Part shown: positions 60,317 through 64,000 of the stretch, piece after piece
Numbering within the stretch: the stretch's first letter is position 1
How the letters are laid out: each line of letters opens with the position of its first letter
Assembly: GCF_030269515.1 (NCBI RefSeq)
Contig: NZ_BSTM01000002.1
Location: forward strand, 62,001-126,000
Reading direction: 5' to 3'
Length of the DNA stretch: 64,000 bases
DNA from: Actinomadura sp. NBRC 104412
GTDB taxonomy: Bacteria; Actinomycetota; Actinomycetes; Streptosporangiales; Streptosporangiaceae
Notes under the pieces: model-generated
What the model saw: the letters and a program-made list of their open reading frames with translations, nothing else
Database searches by the model: none
What the model was told of the DNA's origin: nothing
Translations under genes and position numbers: made by a program

Positions 60317-61501
60317 ATGGCGGAGGTCGACGTCTTCCTGCGGCTGCTGTTCGAGCAGGCCGCGGACCCGGATCTGCTGGAGTCCACGGTGAGGGCGTCC
60401 CGCAGCAGGTCGGAGCTGGTCGCGGCGCTGCCGGAGGAGGAGACCCGGCGGCACACCCGCGCCCTGCTGCGCGGCGCGCTGGCGGCGCTGCGCGACGGCG
60501 GGGAACCGGGCGAGGAGGTGCTGGCCGCGGCCGAGCGGCTGGGGTCGGACCGGGCCCGGCAGGGGGTGCCGGTCGCCGCGTTCCTGGACGGCTTCCAGGC
60601 GGGCCGCGCGCATCTGGTGGGACGGCTGATCGAGGAGGGCCGCCGCCTGGGCGTGTCCGCGGACACGCTGCTGGACGGCGTCACCCGGATCGACGCGATC
60701 ACCACGGCGCTGGTGCACCGGATGGTGCACGCGCACCGCGTCGCCGAGCTGGAGATGGCCCGCACCGCCCGCGAGAGCCATGTCGAGACGCTGCGGCAGC
60801 TGCTCCACGGCGAACCGGCGGCGGCGCCGCCCTCGCTGGACCCGGACGGGACGTACCACTGCGTGGTCTCCGACGTCAGCGACCCGGCCGTGGCGAGTCG
60901 GCTGGAGGGCGCGCTGGCCGCGGCGGGCCAGGCGCTGTGCGGCCTGGTGGACGGCAGGCTGGCCGGTTTGGTCGCGCGCCTGCCCGCGCTGGGGGACGTG
61001 CCGCTGCTGGTGGCCTCGCCCCCCGCCCGGCCCGCCGAGATCCCGCCGCTGTACCGGCTGTGCCGCAGGGCGCTGCGCGCGGGTGCCGCGTCCGGCCTGA
61101 CGGGGCTTCGGCGGCTCACCGACCTGGCGCTGCCCGCCGTCACCGAGGACGAGCCGGAGCTGGGACGGCTGCTGTCCGCGCGGTTCCTGGACGGGCTGGA
61201 CCCCGACGACCCGTTCCACCGTGAACTGGCCGAGACCGCCCTGGCGTTCCTCGACCATGGTGGACGCGTCGAGGCCACGGCCGCGGCGCTGCACGTCCAC
61301 GGCAACACCGTGAAGTACCGGGTGCGCCGCTTCCAGGAACTCACCGGCACCGCACTCACCGGCACTGCGCTGACCGGCACTGCGCTGACCGGCACGGGGC
61401 CGACCGGAGGGGAGGGGTCGGCCGTGGTGCTCGCCGCGCACCGGTGGTGGGCGCTGCGCGACTGGATCCGGCGTCCCCGCGGTGATGGGATGAGGACATG
61501 A
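60317..61501 (+). CDS. PucR-family transcriptional regulator
   Basis: The 394-residue protein has a helical sensory N-domain (about 1-160) and the C-terminal PucR helix-turn-helix (ETALAFLDHGGRVEATAAAL, HVHGNTVKYRVRRFQELTG). It ends with a repeated LTGTA peptide encoded by a 15-base tandem repeat. The ATG at 60317 has CGGAGG 5 bases upstream. PucR proteins respond to purine or small-molecule breakdown. It is divergent from the aldolase gene and overlaps the next gene by four bases (ATGA). Confidence 0.87.
   Translation: MAEVDVFLRLLFEQAADPDLLESTVRASRSRSELVAALPEEETRRHTRALLRGALAALRDGGEPGEEVLAAAERLGSDRARQGVPVAAFLDGFQAGRAHLVGRLIEEGRRLGVSADTLLDGVTRIDAITTALVHRMVHAHRVAELEMARTARESHVETLRQLLHGEPAAAPPSLDPDGTYHCVVSDVSDPAVASRLEGALAAAGQALCGLVDGRLAGLVARLPALGDVPLLVASPPARPAEIPPLYRLCRRALRAGAASGLTGLRRLTDLALPAVTEDEPELGRLLSARFLDGLDPDDPFHRELAETALAFLDHGGRVEATAAALHVHGNTVKYRVRRFQELTGTALTGTALTGTALTGTGPTGGEGSAVVLAAHRWWALRDWIRRPRGDGMRT
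61340..61407 (+). repeat. 15-base tandem repeat within the PucR gene
   Basis: Four in-frame 15-base units (c-t-[c/g]-a-c-c-g-g-c-a-c-...) encode a repeated Leu-Thr-Gly-Thr-Ala in the segment joining the helix-turn-helix and the C-terminal tail. Slippage would add or remove five residues without a frameshift. Confidence 0.8.
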
Positions 61502-62370
61502 AGATCAGCGTCTTACTGTGGCCGACGCGGTCCTGGCCCGAGACCGGAGCGGTGTGGCGGCACGCCGAGGAGCTGGGTTTCCACTCCGCATGGCTGTACG
61601 ACCACATCGCGTGGCGGGGCAACACGCCCTGGTACGACGCTTACGCCACGCTGGCGGCCGCGGCGGCGGTGACGTCGCGGATCGGCCTGGGGACGATGGT
61701 CACCTCCCCGAACTTCCGGCATCCGGTGCCGACGGCGCACGCGGCCAAGACCATCGACCACATCAGCGGGGGCAGGCTCTCGCTGGGCATCGGCGCGGGC
61801 GGCGCCCACCGCACCTCGGACGGCGGCGTTCTGGGCGGCCCGGACTGGACGCCCCGCGAGCGCGCCGACCGCTTCGCCGAGTGGGTGGGGCTGCTCGACC
61901 GGCTCCTGACCGAGCCCGAGGTCACCTACGAGGGGACGTACTACTCGGCACGAGAGGTGCGCGGCGGCGGCTGCGTGCAGCGCCCGCGCGTCCCGTTCGT
62001 GATCGCGGGGAACGGGCCGAGGGGCATGCGCCTGGCGGCCCGGCACGGCGCGGGCTGGGTCAGCACGGGCGAGCGCGCCGCGGCCGAGGACCCGTGGAGC
62101 GCGCTCCGCGCCCGGGTCGAGACGCTGGGCGCGGTGTGCGAGGAGGAGGGGCGCGACCCCGCCACGCTGCGCCGGATCCTGCTGACGGGGTTCACCGGCG
62201 AGCCGTGGCTGGAGTCGCCGCGGTCGTTCGCGGACCTGTCCGCCCGCTACGGCGAGCTCGGCTTCGACGAGATCGTGGTGCACTGGCCGCGCGAACGCAC
62301 CGAATTCGACGGCGACCTGCACCTGGACGGCGATATGAAGGTGTTCGAGTCCATCGCCCCCGCGGGGTGA
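61498..62370 (+). CDS. LLM-class (F420/flavin-dependent) oxidoreductase
   Basis: The 290-residue TIM-barrel protein has ISVLLWPTRSW, AEELGFHSAWLYDHIAWRG, SRIGLGTMVTSPNFRHPV, TIDHISGGRLSLGIGAGG and PRVPFVIAGNGPRGMRLAAR, typical of F420-dependent LLM enzymes. Substrate unknown. ATG 61498 overlaps the PucR stop by four bases, so it is co-translated with the regulator and may be its target enzyme. Confidence 0.88.
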   Translation: MKISVLLWPTRSWPETGAVWRHAEELGFHSAWLYDHIAWRGNTPWYDAYATLAAAAAVTSRIGLGTMVTSPNFRHPVPTAHAAKTIDHISGGRLSLGIGAGGAHRTSDGGVLGGPDWTPRERADRFAEWVGLLDRLLTEPEVTYEGTYYSAREVRGGGCVQRPRVPFVIAGNGPRGMRLAARHGAGWVSTGERAAAEDPWSALRARVETLGAVCEEEGRDPATLRRILLTGFTGEPWLESPRSFADLSARYGELGFDEIVVHWPRERTEFDGDLHLDGDMKVFESIAPAG

Positions 62371-62424
62371 GCCACGCGCGATCCCGGTCCCGTGCCGGGC
62401 GCGACCGTCGAAGGAGACCGCCGC

Positions 62425-62754
62425 ATGCCCTATGTCCTGCTGGCCCTGGCGATCGTGTCGGAGGTCGCGGCGACGCTGTCGCTGCGCGGCTCGGAGGGGC
62501 TGTCCAAGGCCGGTCCGACCGTGGTGGTGGTCATCGGCTACCTGGTGTCGTTCGCGCTGCTGGCCAAGGCGCTGACGGCGCTGAACGTGGGTCCCGTGTA
62601 CGCGATCTGGTCGGCGCTGGGCACGGTCGGGGCGTTCGTGGGCGGGGTGATGCTGTTCGACGAGCCGGTCCGCCCGCTGACGATCGCGGGCGCGGGGATC
62701 GTCGTGGTCGGGGTGGTGGTGATGAACCTGGGCGGCGGCGTCAGCCACGGCTGA
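62425..62754 (+). CDS. Small multidrug resistance (SMR) efflux protein
   Basis: The 109-residue protein has four membrane helices and the SMR core: MPYVLLALAIVSEVAATLSL with the proton-coupling Glu13, ALNVGPVYAIWSALGTVGAF with the conserved Trp/Gly region, and a final helix IAGAGIVVVGVVVMNLGG. The family exports quaternary ammonium compounds or guanidinium by H+ exchange. AAGGAG lies 8 bases before ATG 62425. No guanidine riboswitch was recognised upstream. Confidence 0.92.
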   Translation: MPYVLLALAIVSEVAATLSLRGSEGLSKAGPTVVVVIGYLVSFALLAKALTALNVGPVYAIWSALGTVGAFVGGVMLFDEPVRPLTIAGAGIVVVGVVVMNLGGGVSHG

Positions 62755-62790
62755 GCAGCGCCCGCACGGGACGGCGTGGGCGCGCCGGGT

Positions 62791-63330
62791 TCACATGCGA
62801 TACCGCCCGCCTTCCTCGCCCCATTCGCCGAACGGCGGATCCCTGCCGGCGTCCAGCATCCCGGACACCGTCTCGTCCAGCAGCACGAACACCAACCGGC
62901 GCACCTTGAGCCGCCGCGCGGCGCCGGCCGTCTCGGCGATGCCGGCGCCGGGGCCGGAGAACACCAGGTCGGCCCCCTCCGCCCAGCGCGGGAACGCCGT
63001 GTGCTCCGGCGCCCAGATCGCCGTGTGGCGACCGGCGGCGATCCGGTAGCCGTAGAGTCCCCCGCCCACCGGGACGGGGTCGACGCGCAGCGGCCCGTGC
63101 CGGAACGGCGCCGCGGCGGGCTCGCACATGCCGGTCTCCCGGGCGATCCGCAGCAGGTCCGGGTGGGGCGCGTCGTCGCGGACGAGCCAGGCGTCCGCGG
63201 TCCCGGGCGGCTCGGAGCCCGCGCCGCCGTCGATCCCGACCCGCGTGCGGCCGTACTCGACGAGCAGGCCCGCCGGGGCGAACCGGGGCGACCGCGCCGC
63301 TCCGGCCCCGAGCAGGATCAGGCGCGCCAT
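62791..63330 (-). CDS. Metallo-beta-lactamase-like protein without the metal motif
   Basis: The 179-residue protein follows the start of an MBL fold (ARLILLGAGAARSPRFAPAG, LLVEYGRTRVGIDGGAGSEP, DAWLVRDDAPHPDLLRIARE) and the later part (HTAIWAPEHTAFPRWAEGAD, LVFSGPG), but the HxHxDH zinc motif is absent. It is probably a degenerate or non-metal member. Function unknown. ATG 63330 is set by the family start. It lies 68 bases downstream of the next minus-strand gene. Confidence 0.7.
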   Translation of the reverse strand: MARLILLGAGAARSPRFAPAGLLVEYGRTRVGIDGGAGSEPPGTADAWLVRDDAPHPDLLRIARETGMCEPAAAPFRHGPLRVDPVPVGGGLYGYRIAAGRHTAIWAPEHTAFPRWAEGADLVFSGPGAGIAETAGAARRLKVRRLVFVLLDETVSGMLDAGRDPPFGEWGEEGGRYRM

Positions 63331-63398
63331 AGCAGGATCGTCACCCCGTGCGGCCGCCGCGTCCACCCCTCCGGGTGGCCGGAGCCCGGTGGCGGGCC

Positions 63399-63923
63399 TC
63401 AGATGGCGAGCAGGCGGTCCACCAGGTCGCGGTAGGCGCGCAGGGACTGCCGCAGCCGCTCGGTGTCGGGCGGCTCGCCTCCCGCGCCGTCCCGCGCCGA
63501 CTCGTCGACGACGCGCTTGCGGTCGGCGATGGCCCGGCCGAGGGCGTTCACGACCTCGGCCGCCAGCTCTTCGGCGCGGCGTGCCGAGTCCGCCGGGTCG
63601 TCCACGAACGCGGCCTGCACGACGTGCCACCGGTCGCGGAATCCGCCGGCCTCCGCCTCGTCCAGCAGGCGCGGGCGCTTGCGCCCGTGCTCGCCCGGCG
63701 CCGCCGCCTGCGCGGGCATCGGCCGGGCGGCGGGCCGGGCGGGCGCGCCGCCGCGTTCGCGGCCTTGGTGGGTACGGGGCTCATCGCCCGGACGGGGCGG
63801 CTCCGCGGTGCGCGGCGGACCGGGCGTGTCCTGCTTCGGGGCGGGCGGGGTCTTCGGAGGGCCGGCGACCCGGATGTCCGGGGATCCGGCGGGGGTTCGG
63901 GGGTCGGGGGGTGTGCCGTGCAT
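63399..63923 (-). CDS. Hypothetical protein with disordered Pro-rich N-terminus
   Basis: The 174-residue protein has a Pro/Ala/Arg-rich N-terminal half (about 1-85) and a helical C-terminal half (FRDRWHVVQAAFVDDPADSA, RRAEELAAEVVNALGRAIAD, LRQSLRAYRDLVDRLLAI). The latter pattern is common in uncharacterised actinobacterial proteins next to membrane-stress genes. AGGGAG lies 9 bases before ATG 63923. It begins 13 bases after the stop of a gene that runs off the window. Confidence 0.7.
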   Translation of the reverse strand: MHGTPPDPRTPAGSPDIRVAGPPKTPPAPKQDTPGPPRTAEPPRPGDEPRTHQGRERGGAPARPAARPMPAQAAAPGEHGRKRPRLLDEAEAGGFRDRWHVVQAAFVDDPADSARRAEELAAEVVNALGRAIADRKRVVDESARDGAGGEPPDTERLRQSLRAYRDLVDRLLAI

Positions 63924-63936
63924 GGGACCGGGCTCC

Positions 63937-64000
63937 CTATGAGCTCTGGGCGGCCCGGTCGCCCGGCAGGGCTCCGAGCAGGTCGTCGAACAGCGCGTGG
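63937..64000 (-). CDS. C-terminal end of a gene cut by the window edge
   Basis: On the minus strand an open frame enters at 64000 and ends at TAG (63937-63939). Its last 20 residues are HALFDDLLGALPGDRAAQSS. This is too little to identify, but spacing (13 bases) to the next same-strand gene and codon bias support a real gene. Confidence 0.4.
   Translation of the reverse strand, partial: HALFDDLLGALPGDRAAQSS

Noticed and set aside
62371-62424. Possible mini-ykkC (guanidine-II) riboswitch before the SMR gene
   Set aside because: The two hairpins with ACGR loops that define it were not found in the 54-base gap.

Overview
The window is very GC-rich (third codon positions almost always G or C), uses many GTG starts with AGGAGG-type ribosome-binding sites, and carries actinobacterial markers: a SigR-type ECF sigma factor, DUF3073, a MEDS/HATPase anti-sigma regulator, a DrrAB-type exporter, many F420/LLM-type oxidoreductases and secreted coiled-coil proteins. 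It looks like a chromosomal piece of a high-GC actinomycete, possibly Actinomadura/Streptosporangiales-like (inference). No integrase, transposase, phage gene, plasmid gene or CRISPR array was seen.

Layout. 1-8.6 kb: end of NAD-dependent DNA ligase, a membrane pseudokinase, an HSL-type esterase, a small unknown protein, a metallophosphoesterase, then a coupled phosphoketolase-acetate kinase pair (an ATP-yielding bypass of glycolysis) and a STAS anti-anti-sigma protein. 8.6-17.9 kb: a palindrome-rich gap, a GntR regulator divergent from a DUF1932 dehydrogenase and a quinone-oxidoreductase-like protein, a DrrAB-type ABC exporter, a 1065-residue STAND-type ATPase regulator and a Tat-exported peptidoglycan amidase.

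18.1-27.8 kb is the most unusual part: a four-gene 2-oxoacid:acceptor oxidoreductase operon (gamma, GltD-like flavoprotein fused to a 2x[4Fe-4S] domain, alpha, beta), three small unknown proteins, an Nramp-fold transporter without the metal-binding motifs, a four-helix membrane protein and a GntR regulator. The alpha subunit has YPIRP in place of the usual YPITP, as recalled for oxalate oxidoreductase. Matching ATAC-N8-GTAT sites lie in front of the operon and in front of the GntR gene, so the block may be one regulon.

28.0-40.8 kb is an aromatic/xenobiotic catabolism region: an IclR regulator; a five-gene operon (CoA-transferase, citryl-CoA-lyase-like protein, LigB/LigA-type extradiol dioxygenase, quinone oxidoreductase) divergent from a TRZ/ATZ-type amidohydrolase, with IclR-like palindromes at both promoters; a DUF3068 protein and a DoxX protein; a GntR regulator; and maleylacetate reductase, hydroxyquinol 1,2-dioxygenase and an ArsB/NhaD-type transporter.

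41.0-49 kb holds stress and housekeeping genes: DUF2267, SigR (without an adjacent RsrA), DUF3073, ArsR, an LLM oxidoreductase with an NTF2-like partner, tRNA-Gln(CTG) and tRNA-Thr(CGT), a minisatellite, an RsbA-like anti-sigma protein with a SigB-like promoter, a GCS2 ligase, two small membrane proteins and a glutaryl-CoA-dehydrogenase-like enzyme. 49-54 kb is the overlapping mutA-mutB-meaB operon. 54-64 kb has a tandem GNAT, a decaying ~200-bp tandem repeat, an HNH protein, a secreted coiled-coil protein, an EEP phosphodiesterase, a Gfo/Idh/MocA dehydrogenase, a class II aldolase divergent from a PucR regulator, an LLM oxidoreductase, an SMR efflux protein, a degenerate MBL-like protein and two further genes, the last cut by the window edge.
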